64,000 nt of DNA, taken from Rhodospirillaceae bacterium SYSU D60007. GTDB lineage: Bacteria > Pseudomonadota > Alphaproteobacteria > Reyranellales > Reyranellaceae. Shown here one piece after another: positions 1-8,476 of the stretch (the stretch's first letter is position 1; each line of letters starts with the position of its first letter). The DNA lies in contig QOCQ01000006.1 of assembly GCA_003574685.1 (NCBI GenBank), forward strand, positions 169,045 through 233,044, read 5' to 3'. Both the position numbers and the translations under genes were made by a program. The notes under the pieces were generated by a model. It was not told where the DNA came from. It saw only the letters and a list, made by a program, of their open reading frames with translations, and did not search any database.

Positions 1-680
1 ATCGATGCGGCCGCCCGGAAGGACACGCCGGTCAGCGCCAGCGCTTCGGCGATGGCCTCCCGGGGACCCTCCCCGAGCGTGGCGCCGGCACTTGCAGCAC
101 GGTCCAGCAGCACGACACGGGCGGCTTCCCCGGACTCGCGGGCGAGGTCGCCCAGCCAGCCGGCCAGTTCGGTCGCGATCTCAAGGCCGGTGAAGCCGGC
201 ACCGATCACCGCCGCCGCGTATCGATCCGGTGACGGTTGCCGCTGCGGCAGAGCTGTTACATGGCGGTGCAGGTCCAGCGCATCGGCGGTGCTGTCCAGC
301 ATCCTGATATGCGCGCGCCATGCGGCGGGCGGCGGCACGGTGTGGCTGCCCATCGCCAGCACCAGGCTGTCATACGCTTCCTGGCGTGTGGCACTGTCGG
401 GCATACGCACCGTGACCCGCCCGGCGGGCGCATCGATGGCTTCGACCGTACCGGCGACATAGCCAACGTTTGCCGCCGCCAGCAGTGGTGCGATATCGGT
501 CTCGAAAGCCGCGGCATGCCGTTCATAAAGCCGCGGCTTCAGACACAGCCTGGGCGTAGGGGCCACCACATCGATGTGTATGTCCGCCGCCGCGGCACCC
601 AGATCCCGCCGTGCCCGCGCGGCGCCCAGGGCCGCCCACATGCCGGCAAAACCGGCGCCTGCAATCAATACCCGAGCCAT
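1..680 (-). CDS. FAD/NAD(P)-dependent oxidoreductase, NDH-2-like (C-terminus off the window)
   Basis: Reading in from 680 on the minus strand, the protein opens with an FAD dinucleotide fold (GAGFAG near residues 8-13). A second Rossmann motif, GAGFTGLEIATELAG, starts near residue 150, which is the two-dinucleotide-domain arrangement of the pyridine nucleotide-disulphide oxidoreductase superfamily. The segment LCLKPRLYER after the first fold resembles type II NADH dehydrogenases and related quinone reductases. About 226 residues are visible; the C-terminal interface and any membrane anchor lie beyond position 1. The start is the ATG at 680-678. It shares direction with the quinone reductase upstream, separated by 73 bp. 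The superfamily is clear; the exact substrate is not determinable. Confidence 0.75.
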   Translation of the reverse strand, partial: MARVLIAGAGFAGMWAALGAARARRDLGAAAADIHIDVVAPTPRLCLKPRLYERHAAAFETDIAPLLAAANVGYVAGTVEAIDAPAGRVTVRMPDSATRQEAYDSLVLAMGSHTVPPPAAWRAHIRMLDSTADALDLHRHVTALPQRQPSPDRYAAAVIGAGFTGLEIATELAGWLGDLARESGEAARVVLLDRAASAGATLGEGPREAIAEALALTGVSFRAAAS

Positions 681-753
681 CAGCCGTCTCCGCGTTGAAA
701 TAGATACGCAGCAGACGCATGGACGCGAGAGATTGTGACAGGCATGCGCGGTT

Positions 754-1728
754 TCAGGGCAGCAGCACAGTCTGGCCGGTGGTCTTGCGGCTCTCCAGAT
801 CGCTATGGGCCTGGGCGGCTTCCTGCAGCGGATAGGTCTGGTCGATGTGGATCTTGACCTTGCCGCTCTTGACCATCTTGAACAGCGCCTTGGCGCTGTC
901 CTCCAGCTCCTTGCGCGTCGCCGTATAGGCCATCAGGGATGGCCGGGTGAGGTACAGCGAGCCCTTGGCCCCCAGCACGGCCGGCGCCACCGGCGGCACT
1001 GGACCGGAAGCGTTGCCGAAGGACACCATCAGCCCGCGTGGCGCCAGGCAATTGAGCGAGATTTCCCATGTGTCCTTGCCGACGCCGTCATAGACCACCG
1101 GCACGCCCTTGCCGTTGGTGATCTCCTTTACACGGGCGGCAACATCCTCCCGGGTATAGTCGATCACCCAGGCGTAACCGTTCTTGCGCGCCAGCGCCGC
1201 CTTTTCGGGCGAGGAAACGGTGCCGATCGCCTTGACGCCAAGCGCCTTCGCCCATTGCCCGAACATCAGCCCCACACCCCCGGCGGCAGCGTGGAACAAC
1301 ACGATCTCGCCCTCGCGGCACTTGTACGTGCGCCGGATCAGGTACTCGGTCGTCATGCCCTTGAGCATCATTGCCGCCGCTTCCTGGTCTGAGACGCCCT
1401 TGGGCACCGGCACCAGAATGTCGGCCGGCAGGTTGCGCTCCTCGCAATAGGCGCCGGGGGCGCTGCCGGCATAGGCGACGCGATCGCCCTTCTTCAGTCC
1501 CTTCACCTTCTTGCCAACGGCCACCACCACGCCCGCCGCTTCGCGACCGATCGCGTTGGGAGTCGGTACCGGATAAAGGCCGGTGCGGGTGTAGATATCG
1601 ATGAAATTGAGTCCGATGGCCGTGTGCCGGACCCGCACCTCGCCCGGTCCGGGATCGCCCACTTCGACGTCCTCGTAAACCATCTTCTCCGGACCGCCGG
1701 TCTCGTGGATACGGACGGCTTTGACCAT
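754..1728 (-). CDS. Zinc-independent quinone oxidoreductase (MDR family, QorA-like)
   Basis: A 324-aa protein of the medium-chain dehydrogenase/reductase superfamily. The N-terminal GroES-like domain carries the IGREAAGVV segment typical of NADPH:quinone reductases. The Rossmann fold shows HAAAGGVGLMFGQWAKALG around residues 146-164. The cysteines and histidines that bind catalytic and structural zinc in alcohol dehydrogenases are absent, as expected for the QOR class, which moves electrons from NADPH to quinones or enones. Length is normal. Start ATG at 1728; the next gene is divergent and 125 bp away, so this gene probably has its own promoter in that gap. Confidence 0.88.
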   Translation of the reverse strand: MVKAVRIHETGGPEKMVYEDVEVGDPGPGEVRVRHTAIGLNFIDIYTRTGLYPVPTPNAIGREAAGVVVAVGKKVKGLKKGDRVAYAGSAPGAYCEERNLPADILVPVPKGVSDQEAAAMMLKGMTTEYLIRRTYKCREGEIVLFHAAAGGVGLMFGQWAKALGVKAIGTVSSPEKAALARKNGYAWVIDYTREDVAARVKEITNGKGVPVVYDGVGKDTWEISLNCLAPRGLMVSFGNASGPVPPVAPAVLGAKGSLYLTRPSLMAYTATRKELEDSAKALFKMVKSGKVKIHIDQTYPLQEAAQAHSDLESRKTTGQTVLLP

Positions 1729-1853
1729 GGCGCTGTTCTCCTCGGTTCCTTCGTCGAGCGCGCTTCGACGCTCCCCATTGACGCGCGGCGGCAGCCTAGT
1801 ATGCCGGTGGCCCGTGGCGCTACCGCAGCCGTCGCTTTTGTTTCAGAGGACAG

Positions 1854-2345
1854 GTGCCTTTCATGTCTTTCGGTTTTCGCCTGGCCGCTCTTGTGCTGGC
1901 CATTCTGCTCGCCGCCCCATTGGTGCAAGCGCGCGACTATACCCATGGCAGCCTCAAGATCGGCCATCCCTGGGCGCGCGAGACGCCGCGCATGGCGCGT
2001 GCCGGCGGCGCATTCCTGGTGATCGAAAACACCGGCGACGCGGCCGACCGGCTGCTGAAGGCCAGCTCGCCTGCCGCTGCCCGCACGGAAGTGCACAGCG
2101 TCACCATGGACGGCAACGTGATGCGCATGCGCGAGGTGGAGGCGATCGACCTCGCGGCCAAATCCAAAGTCGAACTGAAGCCCGGCGGCTATCACATCAT
2201 GCTGATGGAGCTGAAGGCGCCGCTGAAGGCCGGCGACAAATTTCCGTTAACGCTTACCTTCGAGAAGGCCGGCGACGTTACCGTGGAAGTCGCGGTCGAG
2301 AAGATGGCGGGTCCGTCCGGCGGCCATGGCGGGATGAAGCACTGA
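1854..2345 (+). CDS. Periplasmic copper chaperone PCu(A)C
   Basis: A secreted protein of about 163 aa with an N-terminal signal peptide (hydrophobic stretch ending LVQARD). The PCu(A)C core shows RAGGAFLVIENTG, then EVHSVTMDGNVMRMR, then GGYHIMLM. In this family the His and Met of the middle and last segments bind Cu(I), and the protein delivers copper to periplasmic targets such as the CuA centre of cytochrome oxidase. A glycine/histidine/methionine-rich tail (GGHGGMKH) could add weak copper sites. The ATG at 1863 is an equally plausible start and gives a cleaner signal peptide. The PQQ-type dehydrogenase starts 17 bp downstream, suggesting one transcript. Confidence 0.88.
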   Translation: MPFMSFGFRLAALVLAILLAAPLVQARDYTHGSLKIGHPWARETPRMARAGGAFLVIENTGDAADRLLKASSPAAARTEVHSVTMDGNVMRMREVEAIDLAAKSKVELKPGGYHIMLMELKAPLKAGDKFPLTLTFEKAGDVTVEVAVEKMAGPSGGHGGMKH

Positions 2346-2362
2346 AACAGACCGGAGGCGAG

Positions 2363-3493
2363 ATGATGCGACGCAGGGCGGTAACGACGGGTGCCATCGC
2401 GAGCGTGGCGTTGCTGGCAGCGCCGGCGGTCCTGCGTGCCCAGGGCAAGGTTTTTCGCAGCCAGAAGGCGTCCTGCCGTCTCGTGACACTGGCGCAGGGC
2501 CTGGAGCAGCCCTGGGGTCTGGCGTTCCTGCCCGATGGCCGGATGCTGATCACCGAACGCGAGGGACGCCTGCGTCTGTTCGCCAATGGCCGTCTGGAGT
2601 CGCGGCCCTTGTCTGGCGTGCCCGAGGTTCGCGCGCGCGGCCAGGGCGGGTTGCTCGACATCTGCCTGCATCCGGACTTCGCACGCAACAGCACGCTCTA
2701 TCTGTCCTACGCCGCGCCCGTGCAGGGCGGCGCGCTCACACGCGTGGCGCGCGGCCGCTTCGGCGAAGGCGGACTGACGGAAGTGACGCCGATCTTCGAC
2801 GCCGCACCGGCCAGCAGCGGCGGCAACCACTTCGGCTCGCGCATCGCCTTCGACAAGGCCGGGCAGATGTACGTGACCGCCGGCGAGCGGTACCAGAAGG
2901 AGCGCGCGCAGAAGCTCGATGATCTTGCCGGCAAGGTCCTGAGGCTGCGCGACGACGGCAGCGTGCCGCGCGACAATCCCTTCGTCGGCCGTGCCGGCGC
3001 GCGGCCGGAGATTTTCACCTATGGCCATCGCAACCCGCAGGGTCTGGCGCTGCACCCCATGAGCGGACGCATGTGGTCTGTCGAGCATGGCCCGCGCGGT
3101 GGTGACGAGCTCAATCTGCTGAAGCCGGGCGCCAATTACGGTTGGCCACTGGCGACGCACGGCATCGACTATTCCGGCGCCACGATCAGCGAGCACAAGT
3201 CGCGGCCCGGCATGGAGGATCCGGTACGGGTCTGGACGCCGTCGATCTCGCCGTCCGGACTGATGATTTACGATGGCAACGCCTTCCCGGCGTGGCGCGG
3301 CTCCATCTTCTGCGGCGCGCTCACGGCCGAGGCCCTGTTCCGCATCGAGCTGGACAGCGAACGCTACAAGAGCGAAGAGCGCCTGCTTCCCGACGCCCTG
3401 CCTGATATCCGCGACGTGCGCCAGGGTCCTGACGGGTTCATCTACCTGCTGACCCGCAACGACGGCGGCCTGTATCGGCTGGAGCCTGCGTAA
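2363..3493 (+). CDS. PQQ-dependent soluble aldose sugar dehydrogenase family protein
   Basis: A 376-aa exported protein. MMRRRAVTTG followed by a hydrophobic segment looks like a Tat or Sec signal. The mature part has the six-bladed beta-propeller hallmarks of the YliI/soluble glucose dehydrogenase family: QPWGLAFLPDGRMLITER, GGLLDICLHPDF, GGNHFGSRIAFD, YGHRNPQGLAL and EHGPRGGDELN. Enzymes of this family use PQQ and calcium to oxidise sugars in the periplasm. I chose the ATG at 2363, right after a GGAGGCGAG ribosome site; the open frame extends far upstream but overlaps the copper chaperone gene. No PQQ synthesis genes are in the window, so the cofactor would be made elsewhere or imported. 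Confidence 0.87.
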   Translation: MMRRRAVTTGAIASVALLAAPAVLRAQGKVFRSQKASCRLVTLAQGLEQPWGLAFLPDGRMLITEREGRLRLFANGRLESRPLSGVPEVRARGQGGLLDICLHPDFARNSTLYLSYAAPVQGGALTRVARGRFGEGGLTEVTPIFDAAPASSGGNHFGSRIAFDKAGQMYVTAGERYQKERAQKLDDLAGKVLRLRDDGSVPRDNPFVGRAGARPEIFTYGHRNPQGLALHPMSGRMWSVEHGPRGGDELNLLKPGANYGWPLATHGIDYSGATISEHKSRPGMEDPVRVWTPSISPSGLMIYDGNAFPAWRGSIFCGALTAEALFRIELDSERYKSEERLLPDALPDIRDVRQGPDGFIYLLTRNDGGLYRLEPA

Positions 3494-3541
3494 GAAGTCT
3501 CCCAGGTTGCTTGCGCCTGCTTCGGCCGCTAGAAGCGCGGC

Positions 3542-4162
3542 ATGGTGGAACCGGGTCTTTTGCAGCAGGCAGCGCCGGCGGTCGTGCTGGCGTCGGTCAG
3601 CGTCAGCCGGCGTCTGCTGGTCGGCAGTGCCGGCATCTGCTTCGAAGCCGTGGCGCCCGGTGTCGATGAAGCGGCGGTGAAGCGCGAGCTGGCCGGTGCC
3701 GATGGCGCGACGCTGGCCGCAGCGCTGGCTGATCGCAAGGCACTCGCCGTATCGGCCCAGCGGCCTGACGCCGTGGTGATCGGCGGCGACCAGACGCTGA
3801 TGTGCGAGGGGCGGCTGTTCGACAAGCCGGCCGATATCGAGACCGCGCACCGGCAATTGCGCGAGCTGCGCGGACGCGTCCACGAGCTCCACTCGGCCGT
3901 CAGCGTGGCCCGCAATGGCGTCATCGAATGGCGCCATGTCGCCAGTGCGCGGCTCTGGATGCGCACATTCTCCGACGAGTTTCTCGTGCGCTACGTCGAG
4001 GCCTGCCATGACTGGCTCACCAGTTCCGTCGGCGGTTACCGCCTGGAGGGACTGGGCGCCCAGCTCTTTGACCGGATCGAGGGCGACTACTTCACCATTC
4101 TCGGCTTGCCGCTGCTGCCCCTGCTGGGCTGGCTGCGCGAGGCCGGCGTGTTGCGGAGCTGA
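3542..4162 (+). CDS. maf: Maf family nucleoside triphosphate pyrophosphatase
   Basis: A 206-aa cytoplasmic protein of the Maf family, which hydrolyses non-canonical or pyrimidine nucleoside triphosphates to the monophosphates. The N-terminal substrate loop reads LASVSVSRRLL, a divergent form of the usual SASPRR motif. The catalytic acidic motif is recognisable as IGGDQTLMCEGRLFDKP near residues 79-95. The stop overlaps the start of aroE by one base (TGATG), the classic alphaproteobacterial maf-aroE pairing. The altered first loop makes the exact nucleotide preference uncertain. Confidence 0.85.
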   Translation: MVEPGLLQQAAPAVVLASVSVSRRLLVGSAGICFEAVAPGVDEAAVKRELAGADGATLAAALADRKALAVSAQRPDAVVIGGDQTLMCEGRLFDKPADIETAHRQLRELRGRVHELHSAVSVARNGVIEWRHVASARLWMRTFSDEFLVRYVEACHDWLTSSVGGYRLEGLGAQLFDRIEGDYFTILGLPLLPLLGWLREAGVLRS

Positions 4163-5064
4163 TGGTGGACCGCCCGGATACCGCAGCCTTGCTGGCCGAG
4201 GCGGCAGGCCGTTCCTTCGCCTTCATTGTGGGATGGCCGGTGAAGCACTCGCGTTCGCCGCTGCTGCACGGGTTCTGGCTCAAGGAGCACAGCATCGAGG
4301 GGCACTATGGCCGGCTCGCCGTCGCGCCGGGTGGCCCGGCGCTGCGGGCAACATTCGACTTCATTCGTGCTACGGCGCATGCGCGGGGCTGTAACCTCAC
4401 CCTGCCGCACAAGATCGATGCGTTGGCGCTGCTCGATCGCCTGACGCCCGCGGCCCGCCGCATCGGTGCGGTGAACACGGTGGTCAAACAGCCCGACGGC
4501 AGCCTGCTGGGCGACAACACCGACGCGTTCGGCTTCATCGAGGCCCTGCGGACTGGCGCACCCCATTGGCAGCCGGCGGCGGCACCTGCCGTCGTACTGG
4601 GCGCGGGTGGTGCTGCCCGCGCGGTCGTGAGCGCCCTTGTCGATGCCGGCGTTCCCGAAACCCGGCTCGTGAACCGGACCCGCCAGACCGCGATTGATCT
4701 GGCAACACGCTTCGTGCCGGGCGACGGCCGCACGGTGGTCATTGATGACTGGAGCCGTCGCGCCGCGGCACTGGCCGGCGCAGGTCTGCTGGTCAACACC
4801 ACGTCTCTGGGCATGGATGGCCAGCCGCCGCTGGAGCTGGCGCTGGACGCCCTGCCGCGCACTGCCGTGGTGAATGACGCCGTCTACGTGCCGCTGCGGA
4901 CGGATCTGCTGCGCCGCGCGGCGGCGCGCGGCAATCGGACCGTGGACGGGCTCGACATGTTGCTGCACCAGGGTCGCCCCGGCTTCGCCGCCTGGTTCGG
5001 CTGTGAGCAGCCGGCCGTGACGCCAGCGCTGCGCCGCGCCGTCGCGGGGGATCTGGGCGCCTAG
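4162..5064 (+). CDS. aroE: Shikimate dehydrogenase
   Basis: A 300-aa NADP-dependent enzyme that reduces 3-dehydroshikimate to shikimate in the chorismate pathway. The shikimate-binding motif KHSRSPLLHGFW lies near residue 28. The catalytic lysine sits in NLTLPHKID, and GAVNTVV and LGDNTDAFGF follow. The nucleotide-binding loop is GAGGAARAVV with the NRTRQT NADP motif after it, and GLDMLLHQ closes the fold. The ATG overlaps the maf stop by one base, so the two are translationally coupled. In many relatives coaE and dnaQ follow; here an ABC transporter starts 53 bp downstream. Confidence 0.95.
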   Translation: MVDRPDTAALLAEAAGRSFAFIVGWPVKHSRSPLLHGFWLKEHSIEGHYGRLAVAPGGPALRATFDFIRATAHARGCNLTLPHKIDALALLDRLTPAARRIGAVNTVVKQPDGSLLGDNTDAFGFIEALRTGAPHWQPAAAPAVVLGAGGAARAVVSALVDAGVPETRLVNRTRQTAIDLATRFVPGDGRTVVIDDWSRRAAALAGAGLLVNTTSLGMDGQPPLELALDALPRTAVVNDAVYVPLRTDLLRRAAARGNRTVDGLDMLLHQGRPGFAAWFGCEQPAVTPALRRAVAGDLGA

Positions 5065-5117
5065 GCCGGACGTGCGCCACTGGAGTGGTGCGCTGCCTGC
5101 GGGTAATCTGGCGGCGT

Positions 5118-7832
5118 ATGGAAAAGAACCTGTTCAAATACATCTGGCGGCACAGCCGCCACGAGCAGCTCATCATCCTGCTGCTGGTGGTGGTGGCGCA
5201 GGTCTTTTATTTCGCCTCCCTGAACCTGCCCAAGGCGATCGTCAACGACGGCATCGAAGGCAAGGCGTTCCAAAATCAGGCCGAAGTGCCGTTTCTGCGT
5301 CTTAGCGTACCGGTCCCCGCGTTCGTGTCGGAGTCCGGCTCGGTTACGCTGTTCGAGGGCATCCCGCTGACGCAATGGCCGTACCTGGTTGGCATGAGCT
5401 GCCTGTTCCTGGTGATGGTCACTGTGAACGGGCTCTTCAAGAAGACGATCAACACCCAGAAGGGCCGCATGGGCGAGCGCATGCTGCGGCGCCTGCGCTA
5501 CGAGCTCTATGACCGCATCCTGCTGTTCCCCAGCGCGCATTTTCGCAAGGTCAAGGCGGCCGAGCTCAGCGGCATGATCAAGGACGAGGTGGAGCCGCTG
5601 GGCGGCTTCATCGGCGATGCCTACGTGCAGCCGGCCTTTCTCGGCGGCCAGGCGCTGACGGCGCTACTCTTCATCATGCTGCAGAGCGTCTGGCTGGGCA
5701 TGGTGGTGATTGCCGTGCTGGCCGTGCAGGCGTTCATCATACCGCGCCTGCGCCGGCGCATCCTCGTTCTCTCCCGCCAGCGACAGATCACGGCACGCCA
5801 GCTCGCCGGCCGCATCGCCGAGTCGGTCGATGGTATCCACGAGCTGCACACCAATGCCACCACCAACTACGAGCGCGCCGATATCGTGCAGCGCCTGGGA
5901 ACAATCTTCAAAATCCGCTTCGAGCTCTTCCAGCGCAAGTTCACTGCCAAGTTCCTCAACAACCTGTTGGCCCAGACCACGCCCTTCATGATCTATCTGA
6001 TCGGCGGCTATCTGGTGCTGTTCGGCGACATGCAGATCGGCAGCGTGGTGGGCGTCCTGCTGGCCTACAAGGACCTGCCCGGTCCGGTGAAGGAGCTGAT
6101 CGACTGGGACCAGCAGCGCCAGGACGTGCAGCAGAAATACGAGCAGGTCGCCGAGCAGTTCGAGCCCGATGGCATGTTGGCCCGCGAGCTGCAAGTCGTG
6201 CCCGACGGGCCGCTCGCGCCACTCTCCGGCGAGGTTGTGCTCTCGAACGTCACCGTCGCCGAAGACGGTGGCGCAAAACCGATCGACGGGGTGAGCCTCG
6301 CCGCGCCGCTGGGCCGGCGGGTGGCGCTGGTGGGCCCGCCGGGCGGCGGCAAGGAAGTCGTGACGCAGGTGATCGCGCGGCTGGTACGGCCCTCTGGCGG
6401 GACAGTGCGGATCGGGGATGCCGATCTCGCGAACCTGCCGGAGGCGGTCAGCGGCGCGCGTATCTCCTATGTCGGGCAGGACGTCTATCTGTTCCCCGTC
6501 AGCGTGCGCGACAACATTCTCTATGGCCTGAAGCGGCGGCCCCTGAAACCGGCCGTGTACGAGGGGGCGGCGCAACGCGAATGGGGGCGTTTCTTCGCCG
6601 AAGCGCGGCGCGCCGGCAATCCTGAACTGGATGCCGGCGCCGACTGGATCGACTACGAGGCGGCCGGTGCGTCGGGAGCAGAAGACATTGACCAGCGCAT
6701 CATCGAGGTGTTGCGCGTCGTCGAGATAGACGAGGACATCTACCAGTTCGGGCTGCGCGGCACGATCGATGCCAAAGCGCGGCCGGCCGTCGCCCGATCG
6801 ATCCTGCTGGCGCGCGACGAGCTGCACGCAAGGCTCGCCGATCCGGCGCTGTCGGCGCTGGTCGAACCGTTCGACCGGGCGCGCTACAATCGCAACATGT
6901 CGGTCGCCGAGAATCTGCTGTTCGGCGTGCCGATCGACAAGACGTTCGATCCTGACAATATCGCCGCCAATCCGCATATCCGCGCGGCGCTGGAGCGCGT
7001 CGGGCTCACTGACGACCTGCTGCAGATGGGCGCCAGCATCGCGGAGACCATGGTCGAGCTGTTCGCCGACCTGCCGGCTGGCCATCCGTTCTTCGAGCAG
7101 TTCAGCTTCATCGCGGCCGAGGATCTGCCGGACTTCCGCACCATTCTCACGCGGCTTGCCGGCCGGAGTCTCGCCGATCTCGATGCGGCGGCACGTGCCC
7201 GGCTGGCGGCCCTGCCGTTCCGCTACATCGAGGCGCGCCATCGCCTGGGATTGATCGACACCGCGATGGAAGAGCGGTTGCTCGCGGCCCGGCGGGCCTT
7301 CGCCGAGAACCTGCCGGCCGAGGATGCGGACGCCATCGAGTTCTACGACCGGCACAGCTACAACAGTGCCGCGACGCTGCAGGACAACATTCTGTTTGGC
7401 CGCATCGTTTATGGGCAGGCGCAGGGGCCGCAGCGCATCAGTGCGCTGATTGCCGAAGTGCTGGAGGGGCTCGGCCTGCGCACGGCGGTGATCGAGGTCG
7501 GGCTGGACTACAATGTCGGCGTGGCCGGCAAGCGCCTGTCCGCCGCCCAGCGTCAGAAGGTGGGTCTGGCGCGGGCGCTGGTGAAACGGCCGGACCTGCT
7601 GGTGCTGAACGAGGCCACGGCGCTGTTCGACAACGCGGCGCAGCAGCGGCTGCTGGATACCATCCTGGAAGCCTGCAAGGGGCGCGGCGTGATCTGGGCG
7701 CTGAGCCGCGCTAATCTTGCCGACCGGTTTGACCAGGTGATCGTGCTTCAGGGCGGCAGGGTGGCAGCCAGGGGCGCACCGGAGGAGTTGTCCGCGGACA
7801 AGACTTTTGCCGACCTGCTGGCGGCGGGCTGA
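5118..7832 (+). CDS. ABC exporter-like membrane protein with expanded, degenerate nucleotide-binding domain
   Basis: A 904-aa protein, far longer than a usual half-exporter (about 580 aa). Residues 1-330 form a six-helix-type exporter membrane domain. The nucleotide-binding domain begins near residue 370 but is abnormal. Walker A reads GPPGGGKE (residue ~405), with Glu where Ser or Thr should contact magnesium. Walker B reads LLVLNEA, with Asn for Asp. The signature is LSAAQ rather than LSGGQ, and the H-loop region (VIWALSRANLADRFD) has no histidine. Between Q-loop and signature lie about 340 residues instead of about 60. There the segment following the Q-loop appears three times (DNILYG ~465, ENLLFG ~597, DNILFG ~757), each followed by a similar helical stretch. 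I chose the ATG at 5118 over the GTG at 5085. A cyclic-nucleotide-binding gene follows after 18 bp. Substrate and activity are unknown. Confidence 0.85.
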   Translation: MEKNLFKYIWRHSRHEQLIILLLVVVAQVFYFASLNLPKAIVNDGIEGKAFQNQAEVPFLRLSVPVPAFVSESGSVTLFEGIPLTQWPYLVGMSCLFLVMVTVNGLFKKTINTQKGRMGERMLRRLRYELYDRILLFPSAHFRKVKAAELSGMIKDEVEPLGGFIGDAYVQPAFLGGQALTALLFIMLQSVWLGMVVIAVLAVQAFIIPRLRRRILVLSRQRQITARQLAGRIAESVDGIHELHTNATTNYERADIVQRLGTIFKIRFELFQRKFTAKFLNNLLAQTTPFMIYLIGGYLVLFGDMQIGSVVGVLLAYKDLPGPVKELIDWDQQRQDVQQKYEQVAEQFEPDGMLARELQVVPDGPLAPLSGEVVLSNVTVAEDGGAKPIDGVSLAAPLGRRVALVGPPGGGKEVVTQVIARLVRPSGGTVRIGDADLANLPEAVSGARISYVGQDVYLFPVSVRDNILYGLKRRPLKPAVYEGAAQREWGRFFAEARRAGNPELDAGADWIDYEAAGASGAEDIDQRIIEVLRVVEIDEDIYQFGLRGTIDAKARPAVARSILLARDELHARLADPALSALVEPFDRARYNRNMSVAENLLFGVPIDKTFDPDNIAANPHIRAALERVGLTDDLLQMGASIAETMVELFADLPAGHPFFEQFSFIAAEDLPDFRTILTRLAGRSLADLDAAARARLAALPFRYIEARHRLGLIDTAMEERLLAARRAFAENLPAEDADAIEFYDRHSYNSAATLQDNILFGRIVYGQAQGPQRISALIAEVLEGLGLRTAVIEVGLDYNVGVAGKRLSAAQRQKVGLARALVKRPDLLVLNEATALFDNAAQQRLLDTILEACKGRGVIWALSRANLADRFDQVIVLQGGRVAARGAPEELSADKTFADLLAAG

Positions 7833-7850
7833 GCTCGCGAGGAGAATCTC

Positions 7851-8297
7851 ATGAGCATCCACGAGGAAGTCGAGCTGCTGAAGACCGTGCCGATCTTCTC
7901 CAAGATCGAGCCGGCGAAACTGAAGCTTCTGGCGTTCACCAGCGAGCGGCTGACCTTCGAGCCGGGCCAGGAAGTGTTCCACCAGGGAGACGTCGGGGAT
8001 GCCATGTACGTCATCCTGGGCGGCTCGGCCGACGTGATCATCGAGTCGCCGGCGGGGCCCATCAAGGTGGCGGAGCTGCAGCGCAACGGCTTCGTCGGCG
8101 AAACCGCCATCCTGTGCGACATGCCGCGCAATGCCACCATCAGGGCGCATGAGCGGCTGACGGCGCTGAAGATCCCCAAGGAGATGCTGTTTCAGTTGAT
8201 CGACCAGTTTCCGCAGGTGGCGATCGAGATGATGCGCGAGCTGGCACACCGCGTGGAGGACATGAACGTCAAGCTGCGCGAAGCCCGCGCCGCGTAG
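7851..8297 (+). CDS. Stand-alone cyclic nucleotide-binding domain protein
   Basis: A 148-aa protein consisting almost entirely of one Crp/PKA-type cyclic nucleotide-binding fold: an N-terminal helix, then FEPGQEVFHQGDVGDAMYVILGG, and the phosphate-binding cassette region NGFVGETAILCDMPRNATIRA. There is no DNA-binding helix-turn-helix and no kinase or channel domain, so it is either a small regulatory subunit or a sensor that acts on a partner. It begins 18 bp after the unusual ABC protein with a GAGGAG ribosome site and is probably co-transcribed with it; a regulatory role toward that protein is my inference. A 139-bp palindromic repeat follows its stop. Confidence 0.85.
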   Translation: MSIHEEVELLKTVPIFSKIEPAKLKLLAFTSERLTFEPGQEVFHQGDVGDAMYVILGGSADVIIESPAGPIKVAELQRNGFVGETAILCDMPRNATIRAHERLTALKIPKEMLFQLIDQFPQVAIEMMRELAHRVEDMNVKLREARAA

Positions 8298-8323
8298 AGG
8301 CAGGGAGTGCGGCCGAAGAACAA

Positions 8324-8462
8324 CCTTCCCCCGGAGGGGGAAGGTGCCCGAAGGGCGGAAGGGGGATGTCCCAACCCGCTCGGCGTTTCGTCTTTGACGC
8401 CGTGCTTGTTGAGGCATCCCCCTTCCGGCGCTGGCGCGCCACCTTCCCCCTCCGGGGGAAGG
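8324..8462 (-). repeat. Palindromic interspersed repeat, copy 1
   Basis: A 139-bp element bounded on both sides by CTTCCCCC/GGGGGAAG palindromes (8324-8344 and 8442-8462), with a second inner layer of GGGGGATG/CATCCCCC arms. Its core, read on the minus strand, matches copies 2 and 3 in order and spacing (GGGATGCCTC, then AGCGTCAAAG-like, then ATCCC). It lies between two co-directional genes. It contains no coding sense; an open frame crossing it is discounted. Confidence 0.9.
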
Positions 8463-8476
8463 AAAGGACGGCGGCC

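Noticed and set aside
2192..4009. 605-codon minus-strand frame over the sugar dehydrogenase and maf
   Set aside because: Shadow frame; both genes on the plus strand have complete motifs.
8366..8476. Upstream extension of the VOC-hydrolase frame
   Set aside because: The extension translates the palindromic repeat and has no family match; the ATG at 8477 fits better.
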